DNA of 64,000 bases from Allobosea lathyri (GCF_900108245.1 NZ_FNUY01000004.1:248001-312000); one strand, 5' to 3'; shown: positions 52,216 to 61,502, counted from the stretch's first letter. Notes: a model not told the origin generated them from the letters alone. A program made the numbers and translations.

Positions 52216-53860
52216 TCTTACCCGTGGTCGTCAGCGGCAACTCGTCGCGAAAGGCGATTTCGCGTGGATATTCATGGGCCGCAAGCCGCTGTCGCACGAA
52301 GTCCTGAAGCTCGGAAATGAGCGCGTCCGAGGGCTCCCGTCCGGGCTTCAGCACGACGAAGGCCTTGACGATCTCGGTGCGCAGAGGATCGGGCTTGCCG
52401 ACCGCAGCCGCCAGCGAGACGGCCGGATGCTTGAGCAGGCAGTCCTCGATCTCGCCTGGCCCGATACGGTAACCCGATGAGGTGATGACGTCGTCGTCGC
52501 GCCCGATGAAGCGGACATAGCCGTCCTCATCCTGCACGCCCTGATCGCCGGTCGTCATCCAGTCGCCGATGAACTTCTGAGCCGTCGCCTCGGGATTGCG
52601 CCAGTAGCCCAGGAACATCACGGGGTTGGGACGCCGCACCGCGATCTGCCCCTCCTCCCCGGCTGCGCAGACCGCGCCATCCGGGCGGATGATCGCGACC
52701 TCATGGCCCGGAACGGCCTTGCCAATGGATCCCGGCCTGCTGACGCCGATCGCGGCGCAGGAGGCCAGCACGAGATTGCACTCGGTCTGGCCATAGGCCT
52801 CGTTGATGGTGAGGCCGAGCGCCTCCTGCCCCCATGACAGCGTCTCGGCGCCGAGCGTCTCGCCGGCCGACGCGATGGTCCGCAGGTTCAACGCGAAATG
52901 CTCGCGCGGCCGGTCGACACTGCGCAGCATGCGAAGCGCGGTCGGCGGGATGAAGGCGTTGCGGATCGAGAGATCCGCCATCAGCCGGAACGCCTCTTCG
53001 GCGTCGAACCTGGCATGGCCGCGCGCCACGACGGGCACGCCGAAATGCAGCGCCGGGAGCAGCATGTTGAGCAGGCCGCCGGCCCAGGCCCAATCGGCCG
53101 GCGTCCAGGCAAGATCGCCGGGTTGCGGCAGGAATTCATGCGGCATCTGCACGCCCGGCAGATGGCCGGGCAGGACACGATGACCGTGCAGCGCTCCCTT
53201 GGGATTTCCGGTCGTGCCGGAGGTGTAGATCATCAGGGCGGGATCGTCGGGGCCGGTATCGACAGGCGTGAAATCGGCACTTGCCCCGGCCAGTAGGCGC
53301 TCCCAGTCTTCCGCGCCGGTCTCGGCCCCATCCGTGGAGATCGCCAGCGCAAGATCAGGCAGTGGCTCGGCGATCTGGCGCGTCTTGGCCAGACCGGCCG
53401 CATCTGTGATCAAAACCTTCGCGCCGGAATCGCCGAGCCGATAGGATAGGGCATCGACCCCGAACAGGGCCGCCAGCGGCACGGCGATCGCCCCGAGCTT
53501 GTAAGCCGCCAGATGCGCCGTCAGCACGCTGCGGCCCTGCGGCAGCAGGATCGCGATCCTGTCGCCCACACCGACACCGCGCGCCCGCAACGCATTGGCG
53601 AGCCGGTTCGAGCGCTCGCGCAGCAGGCCAAAGCTGACAGGCGTCACGCGCCAGTCGGGCGCGACTTCGAGGATGGCAGTGCGTTGCGGCTCCGCGGCCG
53701 CCCAGCGATCGCAGATATCGGCGGCTATGTTGTAGCGTTCGGGGATGCGCCAGCGGAAAGTCGAACGCAGGCGGTCATAATCACGCAGGTCTGGCAGTAT
53801 CAAAATCAACGGTCCGGCGGAAAGGCGCGGCACGATAGGCACCGCGCCCCGTCCTGTCAC
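52184..53860 (-). CDS. AMP-dependent acyl-CoA synthetase
   Basis: Up to 558 residues of an ANL-superfamily adenylating enzyme. The P-loop motif is YTSGTTGNPKGALHGHRVLP, the A5-like motif is NEAYGQTECNLVL, A7 is WMTTGDQGVQDEDGYVRFIG, A8 is DDVITSSGYRIGPGEIE, and the C-terminal Lys motif is LPLTTTGKIIRRLLRDE. It resembles medium-chain/acetate-type synthetases (RIPERYNIAADICDRWA). The first 17-22 residues look non-native, so TTG at 53809 or 53803 (LILILPDLRDYDRL) may be the real start. It activates a carboxylic acid to its CoA ester. Confidence 0.92.
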   Translation of the reverse strand: MTGRGAVPIVPRLSAGPLILILPDLRDYDRLRSTFRWRIPERYNIAADICDRWAAAEPQRTAILEVAPDWRVTPVSFGLLRERSNRLANALRARGVGVGDRIAILLPQGRSVLTAHLAAYKLGAIAVPLAALFGVDALSYRLGDSGAKVLITDAAGLAKTRQIAEPLPDLALAISTDGAETGAEDWERLLAGASADFTPVDTGPDDPALMIYTSGTTGNPKGALHGHRVLPGHLPGVQMPHEFLPQPGDLAWTPADWAWAGGLLNMLLPALHFGVPVVARGHARFDAEEAFRLMADLSIRNAFIPPTALRMLRSVDRPREHFALNLRTIASAGETLGAETLSWGQEALGLTINEAYGQTECNLVLASCAAIGVSRPGSIGKAVPGHEVAIIRPDGAVCAAGEEGQIAVRRPNPVMFLGYWRNPEATAQKFIGDWMTTGDQGVQDEDGYVRFIGRDDDVITSSGYRIGPGEIEDCLLKHPAVSLAAAVGKPDPLRTEIVKAFVVLKPGREPSDALISELQDFVRQRLAAHEYPREIAFRDELPLTTTGKIIRRLLRDEA

Positions 53861-53911
53861 CCTGCCGGAGGGTCAGCCGTTCATTGGGTCCCCGAACCGC
53901 GACAAGCGCGG

Positions 53912-54976
53912 CTAGAACGTCCGTTCCGCCGCCGGCGGCAGGAACGCGTCGGTAAAGGCATCGCCCGCCCTCGCCTTGTCCCTGAAGGAGAGGTTCAGAC
54001 CGATCTGGTCGAGTGCGCGCTCCCAGCGCGCCTTGTCGACATTGCCGAAGCCATTGGCCTTGACCCAGGGCGTCATCACATTCTGATCGAGCGTCATCTT
54101 GAGGCGCTCCAGCTCGACCTCGACCCTGGCGACATCGTTGCGCTTGATCACGAGCTGCGCGCCGAGTTCGGGATTGGCCGCGGTGTCCCTGACGCTTTTC
54201 GTGATGGCCCGTAGCAGGCCTCGCACGGCCTCAGGCTTCTCGGCCAGGAACTTGGGCGAGACCATCACGACATTGCCGTAGAGCTCGACCCCAAAATCCG
54301 CCATCAGCATGACGACGATGTCGTCGACGGGGACGCCGCGCGCCTTCAGATTGATGTAGGAGGTATTGGCGAAGCCGAAGACGGCATCGACCTCGCCCGA
54401 GGCCAGCATCGGCTCGCGCACCGGAAAGCCGATATTCTCCAGCCGGATCTTGCTGTCGTCGAGCTTGTTGACCGATTTGAAGATCGGCCATTGCGCGAAG
54501 GCGGCATCGGCTGCGGGCGCGCCGAGCTTCTTGCCCTCGAGGCTCTTCACATCCGCCGTCACGCCACGGCTTTTGCGGCCGACGATCGCGAAGGGCGGCT
54601 TGTCATAGACCATCATCACCGCTTTGAGATCTACGCCGGGGTTTTCGTCGCGGAAGCGGATCAGCGAGTTCACATCGCCGAAGCCGACATCAAAAGTGCC
54701 GGCGCCCACCCGGGGAATAGCTTCACGCGAGCCGTTGCCGGTCTCGATGGTGACGTCGAGCCCCTCGGCTTTGAAGTACCCCTTTTCGATCGCCATCAGG
54801 AACAGCGCTGAGGGTCCCTCGAAACGCCAGTCCAGGGTGAAGCGAACCGGCGTCTGAGCCTGCGCCGACTGCAAGCCGGCAAACAAGGCCATGGCACCCA
54901 GCGCCGAAGCTGTGACCGCGCGAACCAGGCCGCGCCGGAACGGCGAGGCGGCAAGGGCGGAAAAAGCGTTGAACAT
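53912..54976 (-). CDS. ABC transporter substrate-binding protein, NMT1/THI5-like
   Basis: A 354-residue periplasmic binding protein. The signal peptide ends near residue 41 (QSAQAQ), followed by VRFTLDWRFEGPSALFLMAI, KAEGLDVTIETGNGSREAIP and VGAGTFDVGFGDVNSLIRFR, all typical of the NMT1/SsuA/TauA type. CGGAG lies seven bases before ATG 54976; a longer frame to 55060 is less likely. No ATPase or permease gene lies on either side, so it is an orphan receptor for a distant importer of pyrimidines, sulfonates or amides. Confidence 0.9.
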   Translation of the reverse strand: MFNAFSALAASPFRRGLVRAVTASALGAMALFAGLQSAQAQTPVRFTLDWRFEGPSALFLMAIEKGYFKAEGLDVTIETGNGSREAIPRVGAGTFDVGFGDVNSLIRFRDENPGVDLKAVMMVYDKPPFAIVGRKSRGVTADVKSLEGKKLGAPAADAAFAQWPIFKSVNKLDDSKIRLENIGFPVREPMLASGEVDAVFGFANTSYINLKARGVPVDDIVVMLMADFGVELYGNVVMVSPKFLAEKPEAVRGLLRAITKSVRDTAANPELGAQLVIKRNDVARVEVELERLKMTLDQNVMTPWVKANGFGNVDKARWERALDQIGLNLSFRDKARAGDAFTDAFLPPAAERTF

Positions 54977-55157
54977 CTCGGGCTCCGGATCGGCGGGCAA
55001 AGGACATGGCCTGGGATTTTTTGGACCGGCCGAGCAAACATCATGCCGGAAAGTCGCCAATTCAAACTGGCCGAACGCCGCGGCAGGTCAAGCCGAAAGC
55101 GCTGTCCTCATGCGCCGCTCGTGCGAAAAAATCGCCGGTGGGTTGTCCTGGCAACCA

Positions 55158-55613
55158 TCACAGCGGCAGCGCTCCGTCAGCCTTCACCTCCTCCATCACA
55201 GCATAGGTCCGCGTCTCCCTCACGGCCGGCAGCGCCAGCAAGACCTCGCCGAGAAAACGGCGATAGGCGTTCATGTCGGCGACGCGCGTCTTGACCAGAT
55301 AATCGAAGCCGCCCGCCACCATATGACACTCCAGCACCTCCGGCGCGCGCTTCACGGCGGCGGCAAACCGTTCGAAAGCATCGGGTGTCGTCTTGTCGAG
55401 ATAGACCTCGACGAAGACGAGCAGATTGAGCCCGAGCTTCAGCGGGTCGAGCGTCGCGCGATAGCCGGTGATGAAGCCCTCGCGCGACAGACGCTTCAGG
55501 CGCTCGCCCGTAGCTGTCGGAGACAAGCCGACCTTCTCGGCGAGCTCGACGCCGGCGATGCGGCCGTCTGACTGCAGCAGTGACAGGATGCGACGGTCGG
55601 TTCGATCGAGCAC
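55158..55613 (-). CDS. putR: Lrp/AsnC-family regulator, probable proline-utilisation regulator
   Basis: A 151-residue Lrp-type protein: helix-turn-helix LDRTDRRILSLLQSDGRIAG with LAEKVGLSPTATGERLKRL, then the RAM effector domain (VEVYLDKTTPDAFERFAAAV, then VLECHMVAGGFDYLVKTRVA). It is divergent from putA, the usual position of PutR in alphaproteobacteria, where it activates putA with proline. The 130-base intergenic region is AT-rich and includes AATTCTCTGAATT. Confidence 0.93.
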   Translation of the reverse strand: MLDRTDRRILSLLQSDGRIAGVELAEKVGLSPTATGERLKRLSREGFITGYRATLDPLKLGLNLLVFVEVYLDKTTPDAFERFAAAVKRAPEVLECHMVAGGFDYLVKTRVADMNAYRRFLGEVLLALPAVRETRTYAVMEEVKADGALPL

Positions 55614-55743
55614 GGGACAATTCTCTGAATTCTATCTCTTTGACAATGATTTATACGGCATTTTCCGAAAGATGACCATTGAAATGCGGCTTCTCCCGGA
55701 TGATTCTGGAGATCATCCCGACGACATCCAGCTGGAGCCGTTC
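55614..55743. promoter_or_regulatory. putR-putA divergent promoter region
   Basis: This 130-base AT-rich region separates the divergent genes. It contains AATTCTCTGAATT (an inverted ATTC/GAAT pair at about 55620-55632) and a second AT-rich block TTTGACAATGATTTATA that could supply promoter elements. An Lrp-type operator is expected here; the exact site is not defined. Confidence 0.5.
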
Positions 55744-58700
55744 ATGGCCGCCCCCGCCCCCCGCCGCATCGACGCAGTCCCCGTTCCCGCTTTCCGCGTG
55801 GCCTATGCCGAGGACGATGCGGCAGTAGCGGCGCGGCTTCTGGCGGAGGCCAGGCGCGAGCCTGCCGCCAAGGCACGGATCGACGCGCGCGCCACCGATC
55901 TGATTGACGCCATCCGCACCCGCAAGGTCGGATTCGGCGGCATCGAGGAATTGCTGCGCGAATATTCGCTCTCCACCAAGGAGGGCCTGGCCCTGATGGT
56001 GCTGGCGGAAGCGCTCCTGCGCGTGCCCGACGCCGCAACCGCCGACAGGCTGATCGAGGACAAGCTCGGCCAGGGCGATTTCGCCAATCACGAATCTAAA
56101 TCGGACGCCTTCCTGGTCTCGGCCTCGGCCTGGGCGCTCGGCATCACCGCTCGTGTCATCCAGCCCGGCGAAACCCCGACGGGGATCATCGGCGGCCTTG
56201 CCAAGCGCCTCGGCGTACCCACGGTGCGCACCGCGACGCGCCAGGCGATGCGCGTGATGGGCAATCATTTCGTGCTCGGCCAGACGATTCAGGAAGCGCT
56301 GAAGCGGGCGGGTTCCAAGACCGGCAAGCTCTATCGCTATTCCTTCGACATGCTCGGCGAGGGCGCGCGCACGCAGGACGACGCCGACCGCTATTTCGCT
56401 TCCTACGCGGCCGCGATCGACGCGATCGGCCGCTCTGCCGGCAACGAGCCCCTGCCGAACCGGCCGGGCATCTCGGTCAAGCTCTCGGCGCTGCATCCAC
56501 GCTACGACGCGACGAACCACGAGCGCGTGCTCGCCGAACTGACGCCCAAAGTGATCGAGCTCGCCCGGCAGGCCAAGGGCTACGATCTCAACTTCACGGT
56601 CGATGCCGAGGAGGCCGACCGTCTCGAGCTTTCGCTCGACGTGATCGACGCGGTCGTGGCCGACACGTCGCTCGCGGGCTGGGATGGCTTCGGCCTTGCG
56701 ATCCAGGCCTATCAGAAGCGCGCCTCGGCCGTGATCGACCACATCGCGGCCCTCGCGGAGGCACATGACCGGCGCCTGATGGTCCGCCTCGTCAAGGGCG
56801 CCTATTGGGACACCGAGCTCAAGCGCGCCCAGGAGCGCGGCCTCGCCGACTATCCCGTCTTCACCCGCAAGGCGATGACCGACCTGAACTACGAGGCCTG
56901 CGCCGCGCAACTGCTGCGCTTGCGCCCCCGCATCATCCCGCAATTTGCCACGCACAACGCCCAGACCGTCGCCAGCGTCGCCGAAATGGCGGGGGATGCC
57001 GAGAATTTCGAGTTCCAGCGCCTGCATGGCATGGGCGAGTCGCTCTATGAGCGCCTGTTGGCCGACAAGGCCGGCTACGCCTGCCGCACCTACGCTCCCG
57101 TCGGCGGTCATCAGGATCTGCTGGCCTATCTCGTCCGCCGGCTCCTGGAGAACGGGGCGAACTCGTCCTTCGTCAGCGTCTCCGGCGACCCCGACGTGCC
57201 GGTCTCGCAATTGTTGGTGCCTCCAGCCGACATCATCGGCAGTCCCGGCGCTGCACGCCATCGCCGCATACCCTTGCCGGCCGATCTTTACGGCCCCTCG
57301 CGGAAGAACTCGGCAGGCGTCGAACTCGGCCATGACGAAAGCCTCGACGGGCTGCTGGCTGAGATCGCAGCCGCGAGCGGAAAGCCTTTCCCCGCAGCCA
57401 GCGCGATCGTCGACGGGAAGCCGGTCGGCATCGCAGCACGGCCGGTTCTCTCCCCGATCGACGGCAAGTCGATCGGCACCGTCGCGGAAGCCGACGCCGC
57501 GATCGCCGAGCAGGCCATGAAGGCGGCCAAGGCCGGCTTCCCCAATTGGAACCGGACGCCGGCCCGCATTCGCGCCGCGGCGCTGCGCAAGGCCGCGGAC
57601 CTGATGGAAGCCAGGCGCGGCCTGCTGCTCGCTCTGCTTCAGGCCGAGGCCGGCAAGACGCTCGACGATGCGATCTCCGAGGTTCGCGAAGCCGTCGATT
57701 TCTGCCGCTATTACGCTGCCGAGGCCGAAGCCAAGTTTGCAACGCCCAGCGTCCTGCCTGGCCCCACCGGCGAGGACAACCGGCTGATCCTGCGTGGACG
57801 TGGGCCCTTCCTCTGCATCGCGCCCTGGAACTTTCCGCTCGCCATCTTCATCGGCCAGGTCGCGGCCGCGCTCGTCGCGGGCAACAGCGTCATCGCCAAG
57901 CCGGCGCCGCAGACGCCCCTGATCGCGGCGGTCGCGGTGCGCCTGCTGCACGAGGCGGGCGTCCCGAGCTCCGCCTTGCATCTGACGCCCGGCGACGGCG
58001 CACTCGGCGCAAAGCTCGTCGCCCATCCCGATGTCGCCGGCGTCGCCTTCACCGGCTCGACCGCGACGGCGCGTGCGATCAACCGCGCGCTAGCCGCCAA
58101 GGACGGCCCGATCGTGCCGTTGATCGCCGAGACCGGCGGCCTCAACGCCATGATCGTCGACGCCACCGCACTGGCCGAACAGGTCGCCGACGACGTCGTG
58201 ATGTCAGCCTTCCGCTCCGCCGGCCAGCGCTGCTCGGCGCTGCGCCTGCTGGTGGTCCAGGAGGATGTCGCCGACAAGATGATCGAGATGATCACAGGCG
58301 CCGCAAAAGAGCTCAAGCTCGGCGACCCCCGCGCCATCGACACCCATATCGGCCCGGTCATCGACGCCGCCGCCCGGCAGCGTCTGGACGGCCATGTCGC
58401 CGCCATGCGCAAGCTCGGACGCGTGACCTGGGCGGGCGAGACGCCTGCCCTCGACGGAACCTTCGTCGCGCCCCATGTCATCGCGCTCGACGGTATCGCC
58501 GATCTCACGCAGGAGCATTTCGGCCCGATCCTGCATGTCGTTCGCTGGAAGGCTGGCCAGCTCGACGAAGTCATCGACGCCATCGAGGCGACCGGCTATG
58601 GCCTGACGCTGGGCGTCCATTCCCGCATCGAGACCACCGTCGCCCGCGTGACGGAACAGCTCTCGACGGGCAATATCTACGTCAACCGCAACATCATAGG

Positions 58701-58863
58701 CGCGGTCGTCGGCGTGCAGCCCTTCGGGGGCCATGGCCTGTCCGGCACTGGCCCCAAGGCCGGCGGCCCGCACTACCTGATGCGCTTCGCCAGCGAGCAG
58801 ACCGTTACGGTGAACACTGCCGCAGCTGGCGGCAATGCCAGCCTGATCGCAATGGGCGAATGA
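55744..58863 (+). CDS. putA: Bifunctional proline dehydrogenase/delta-1-pyrroline-5-carboxylate dehydrogenase
   Basis: A 1039-residue PutA of the short type without the N-terminal DNA-binding domain. The proline dehydrogenase barrel has RLVKGAYWDTELKRAQERGL (K351). The aldehyde dehydrogenase half has APWNFPLAIFIGQVAAALVA, FTGSTATARAINRAL, the general base E796 (IAETGGLNA) and the nucleophile C830 (SAGQRCSALRLL). It oxidises proline to glutamate with FAD and NAD at the membrane. ATG 55744 has GGAG at 55733-55736; an upstream ATG at 55672 is possible. With no ribbon-helix-helix domain, regulation falls to the divergent Lrp protein. Confidence 0.96.
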   Translation: MAAPAPRRIDAVPVPAFRVAYAEDDAAVAARLLAEARREPAAKARIDARATDLIDAIRTRKVGFGGIEELLREYSLSTKEGLALMVLAEALLRVPDAATADRLIEDKLGQGDFANHESKSDAFLVSASAWALGITARVIQPGETPTGIIGGLAKRLGVPTVRTATRQAMRVMGNHFVLGQTIQEALKRAGSKTGKLYRYSFDMLGEGARTQDDADRYFASYAAAIDAIGRSAGNEPLPNRPGISVKLSALHPRYDATNHERVLAELTPKVIELARQAKGYDLNFTVDAEEADRLELSLDVIDAVVADTSLAGWDGFGLAIQAYQKRASAVIDHIAALAEAHDRRLMVRLVKGAYWDTELKRAQERGLADYPVFTRKAMTDLNYEACAAQLLRLRPRIIPQFATHNAQTVASVAEMAGDAENFEFQRLHGMGESLYERLLADKAGYACRTYAPVGGHQDLLAYLVRRLLENGANSSFVSVSGDPDVPVSQLLVPPADIIGSPGAARHRRIPLPADLYGPSRKNSAGVELGHDESLDGLLAEIAAASGKPFPAASAIVDGKPVGIAARPVLSPIDGKSIGTVAEADAAIAEQAMKAAKAGFPNWNRTPARIRAAALRKAADLMEARRGLLLALLQAEAGKTLDDAISEVREAVDFCRYYAAEAEAKFATPSVLPGPTGEDNRLILRGRGPFLCIAPWNFPLAIFIGQVAAALVAGNSVIAKPAPQTPLIAAVAVRLLHEAGVPSSALHLTPGDGALGAKLVAHPDVAGVAFTGSTATARAINRALAAKDGPIVPLIAETGGLNAMIVDATALAEQVADDVVMSAFRSAGQRCSALRLLVVQEDVADKMIEMITGAAKELKLGDPRAIDTHIGPVIDAAARQRLDGHVAAMRKLGRVTWAGETPALDGTFVAPHVIALDGIADLTQEHFGPILHVVRWKAGQLDEVIDAIEATGYGLTLGVHSRIETTVARVTEQLSTGNIYVNRNIIGAVVGVQPFGGHGLSGTGPKAGGPHYLMRFASEQTVTVNTAAAGGNASLIAMGE

Positions 58864-58866
58864 AGC

Positions 58867-58889
58867 GAGGGGCCGGACGGCCCCTCTTT
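58867..58889 (+). terminator. Intrinsic terminator after putA
   Basis: An 8-bp perfect stem GAGGGGCC / GGCCCCTC with a GGAC loop, followed by TTT, starts three bases after the putA stop. Confidence 0.85.
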
Positions 58890-58921
58890 CATATGCCTGG
58901 CCGCTCGGGGATGTCGCGCCC

Positions 58922-60022
58922 TCAGGCGGCGCGGTAGCGCGACAGCCAATGGGCGTAGGGCGCCGGCAGCGTCGTCCAGGCTGGATTCTCGACGCCAAGC
59001 GCCTTTGCCGCCGCATAAGGCCAATGCGGATCGGCCAGCAGCGGCCGACCGAGGGTCACAAGATCGACCTTGCCCTCGCGCACCAGCGCATCGGCCTGCC
59101 CGGGCTCGCTGATGTACCAGCTCGTCGAGGCTGGCAGGCCAGTCTCGCGGCGCACCCGCTCGGCGACCGGCGCGAGGAAGGCCGGGCCCCACGGAATTTT
59201 CGCCTCATTGGTCGAGAAACCGACGCTGACATCGATGAAATCGAGCCCTTCCGCCTTGAAGCGTTTCACCAGCGCGATCGCCTCGGACAGCGTCTCCTCA
59301 TCACGTCCGTCATATTCGAGCACGCCAAGCCGGGCCGAGAGCGGCCGGTTCTCCGGCCAGACCTTGCGGACGGCAGCCAGCGTCTCGACCAGGAAGCGGC
59401 TGCGATTCTCGAAGCTGCCGCCATAGGCGTCATCGCGCTTGTTGGCATGCGGCGAGAGGAAGCTCTGCGCCAGGTAGCCATGGGCGAAATGCAATTTAAG
59501 CCACTGGACGCCGAGATCGCGGGCCCGTTCCGCTGCCGAAACAAAGTCGTTCCGCACCCGCTCGATGTCAGCCAAACCCATCGCGCGGGGCACTTTCCCG
59601 AGCCCGCCGCCCTGGGCCACGGCGGACGGAGCGATCGTCTCCCAGCCCCTGGCGTCCCCCGCCGGAATATGGTCGTCGCCCTCCCATGGCAGGTTGGCGC
59701 TCGCCTTGCGACCGGCGTGGCCGATCTGGATGCCGCTGGCCGCGCCGGCCTTGTGCATCTCCGCGACGATCGGCGCCAGCGCCTGCGCCTGCCCATCGTT
59801 CCAAAGCCCGAGGCAGCCGGGTGTGATGCGCCCCTCCGGCGAAACGCCGGTGGCCTCGATCACGACAAGGCCGGTACCACCGCGCGCCAGCCCGGCGAGA
59901 TGCGCACGGTGCCACTCGTTGGCGATGCCATCCTGCGCCGAATACTGGCACATCGGCGAGGCGACGATGCGGTTGCGAAGGGTAATGTCCTTCAGACTGA
60001 AGGGATCGAACAGGCTAGGCAT
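58922..60022 (-). CDS. NADH:flavin oxidoreductase, YqjM-type old yellow enzyme
   Basis: A 366-residue FMN ene-reductase of the thermophilic-like/YqjM class. It has MPSLFDPFSLKDITLRNRIV, SPMCQYSAQDGIANEWHRAH (the Cys that tunes FMN), GIQIGHAGRKAS, WLKLHFAHGYLAQSFLSPHA and YGGSFENRSRF. CGGAG lies seven bases before ATG 60022; a much longer open frame upstream is spurious. It reduces alpha,beta-unsaturated carbonyls. Divergent from an ArsR-type regulator, with a shared palindrome, suggesting electrophile-responsive control. Confidence 0.93.
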   Translation of the reverse strand: MPSLFDPFSLKDITLRNRIVASPMCQYSAQDGIANEWHRAHLAGLARGGTGLVVIEATGVSPEGRITPGCLGLWNDGQAQALAPIVAEMHKAGAASGIQIGHAGRKASANLPWEGDDHIPAGDARGWETIAPSAVAQGGGLGKVPRAMGLADIERVRNDFVSAAERARDLGVQWLKLHFAHGYLAQSFLSPHANKRDDAYGGSFENRSRFLVETLAAVRKVWPENRPLSARLGVLEYDGRDEETLSEAIALVKRFKAEGLDFIDVSVGFSTNEAKIPWGPAFLAPVAERVRRETGLPASTSWYISEPGQADALVREGKVDLVTLGRPLLADPHWPYAAAKALGVENPAWTTLPAPYAHWLSRYRAA

Positions 60023-60059
60023 GATCTGGCTCCGCGCGGGTGCAATTGATAATTCGATA

Positions 60060-60077
60060 GTTCGATATTTTTCGAAC
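60060..60077. promoter_or_regulatory. Operator-like palindrome between the ene-reductase and ArsR genes
   Basis: GTTCGA (60060-60065) and TCGAAC (60072-60077) form a perfect inverted repeat around TATTTT. A direct repeat TTCGATA precedes it (60053-60059). The site sits 37 bases before the ArsR start and 38 bases from the ene-reductase start, so one dimeric repressor could block both promoters. Confidence 0.65.
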
Positions 60078-60114
60078 TTTGGCAACAGCAAAACTCTGTG
60101 ATAGGCTTCCTCAC

Positions 60115-60420
60115 ATGCGCCATGCCCGCCTGCCCGCCCCCGAAGAGATTGCGCTCGAAGATGTCTTCCATGCGCTGAGCGACCCGTTCCGGTTGGACGT
60201 GGTACGCCGCTTGGCGGCCGAGGGCGAAGCCAGCTGCCAGGCTCTGGAAGGCGACCGGCCCAAATCCAGCGTCTCGCATCATTTCCGCGTTTTGCGCGAG
60301 GCCGGGCTGATTCGGACCCGCAACGAGGGGGTGACGCGCATGAACGCCTTGCGCCGCGACGACATCGAACGCCGCTTTCCCGGCCTTCTCGCCTGCATCC
60401 TGACGGCAAAGGAAGATTGA
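60115..60420 (+). CDS. ArsR-family helix-turn-helix regulator
   Basis: A 101-residue winged-helix protein: EDVFHALSDPFRLDVVRRLA, SCQALEGDRPKSSVSHHFRV and LREAGLIRTRNEGVTRMNAL, the ArsR signature. There is no CxC metal site in the recognition helix, so it probably responds to organic or redox signals. ATG 60115 is chosen; TTG at 60079 would give 113 residues but lies next to the operator. Divergent from the YqjM-type reductase it likely represses. Confidence 0.9.
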   Translation: MRHARLPAPEEIALEDVFHALSDPFRLDVVRRLAAEGEASCQALEGDRPKSSVSHHFRVLREAGLIRTRNEGVTRMNALRRDDIERRFPGLLACILTAKED

Positions 60421-60469
60421 GCCGTCGCGAAATGTTTCGCCCGCCTCGGCCCGACCCTATGCTCCCGGC

Positions 60470-60985
60470 ATGAGCCTGCCCTACCGTCCCAATGTCGGCA
60501 TCGCCCTGTTCAATGCGCAGGGACTCGTCTTCGCCGGCCGCTCTCATAGCGCCGGCCCCGAGATCGTGTTGCCCGGTCTCGACTGGCAGATGCCGCAGGG
60601 CGGTATCGATGCCGATGAGGACATCGTCGCGGCAGCCCGGCGCGAACTCGCCGAGGAGACCGGCGTGACCAGCGCAGCCTTCCTGGCTACGACCGAGGAC
60701 TGGTGGCACTATGACTTCCCGCCCTACGCAGGCGCGCCGCACAAGCTCTGCGCGTTCCGGGGCCAAAGGCAGCGCTGGGTCGCCTTCCGCTTCACGGGCC
60801 GCGACAGCGAGTTCGATATCACGCAGCCAAATGGCGACGAGCCGGCCGAGTTCGACGAATGGGCCTGGACGCCTCTGGCGGAATTGCCGGCCCGCGTGGT
60901 TCCGTTCAAGCGGGCGGTCTATGAAAGGGTGGTGGCGGCCTTCGCGCCCTTCGCCGCGCCCTGTTCGACAGGCGGGAGCCACTGA
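60470..60985 (+). CDS. rppH: RNA pyrophosphohydrolase (Nudix)
   Basis: A 171-residue Nudix hydrolase. The box is G45-I-D-A-D-E-DIVAAARREL-AEETGV, with the REUXEEXGU core intact. PYRPNVGIALFNAQGLVFAG at the N-terminus and WQMPQGG before the box are diagnostic of RppH/IalA. It removes pyrophosphate from 5' triphosphorylated RNA (or hydrolyses dinucleoside polyphosphates), starting mRNA decay. It converges with the atp operon. Confidence 0.94.
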   Translation: MSLPYRPNVGIALFNAQGLVFAGRSHSAGPEIVLPGLDWQMPQGGIDADEDIVAAARRELAEETGVTSAAFLATTEDWWHYDFPPYAGAPHKLCAFRGQRQRWVAFRFTGRDSEFDITQPNGDEPAEFDEWAWTPLAELPARVVPFKRAVYERVVAAFAPFAAPCSTGGSH

Positions 60986-61012
60986 CCGGCTCCAAGCCCA
61001 TCGATTCAGGCA

Positions 61013-61039
61013 GCAAAAAGGGCCGCTCGCGCGACCCTT
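61013..61039 (-). terminator. Intrinsic terminator of the atp operon
   Basis: On the minus strand a stem AAGGGTCGC / GCGGCCCTT (one G-T pair) closes on a GCGA tetraloop and runs into TTTTT (61017-61013), about 50 bases past the atpC stop. This is a classical GNRA-loop terminator with a T-tract. Confidence 0.85.
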
Positions 61040-61088
61040 CGGTTATCCGCCTGCTCCGCAAGCGGCGTTCACCGCGAGGCGAACAGCT

Positions 61089-61502
61089 CTAGGCGGCCTT
61101 GCGTTCGGCGAAAACATGCTTGAATTCGCGCAGCTGGACGAGCGTGTCGTGCAGGCGCTTCTTCTCGTCTTCATCATGCGAACCGGCATATTTCGTCTCG
61201 GCCGTCAGGATTTCCTGATCGAGAACAGCGTTGTCGACATCCTCCAGGAAACGACCCTGCTCGGCCAGGATCGTCGTCGCCTCGGCATTGATCTCGACGA
61301 GACCGCCATTGACGAAGAATTCCTTGCCATTGCTCTCGGTCGTCTGGACGAAGACGATGCCGGCCTTCAGCGTCGCGACCAGCGGCGCATGGCCGGCCAG
61401 CACGGTCATTTCACCCTCGGTCGAGGGAACGATGACGCTGACGACATCGCCCGAGAACAGGATGCGCTCAGGCGAGACGAGTTCGAATTTGAAAGTGGCC
61501 AT
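61089..61502 (-). CDS. atpC: ATP synthase F1 epsilon subunit
   Basis: A 137-residue epsilon subunit: FKFELVSPERILFSGDVVSV, VIVPSTEGEMTVLAGHAPLV and FFVNGGLVEINAEATTILAE in the beta-sandwich, then the C-terminal helices (LREFKHVFAERK). AAGGG lies six bases before ATG 61502; ATG 61508 is directly next to that site and unlikely. Part of the F1 central stalk and inhibitory. Separated from atpD by an inserted gene. Confidence 0.96.
   Translation of the reverse strand: MATFKFELVSPERILFSGDVVSVIVPSTEGEMTVLAGHAPLVATLKAGIVFVQTTESNGKEFFVNGGLVEINAEATTILAEQGRFLEDVDNAVLDQEILTAETKYAGSHDEDEKKRLHDTLVQLREFKHVFAERKAA

Noticed and set aside
55651-58026. A 791-codon open frame on the minus strand across putA
   Set aside because: It lies opposite a well-supported gene. 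The translation is Arg/Asp/Gly-rich with no domain, an artefact of high GC.
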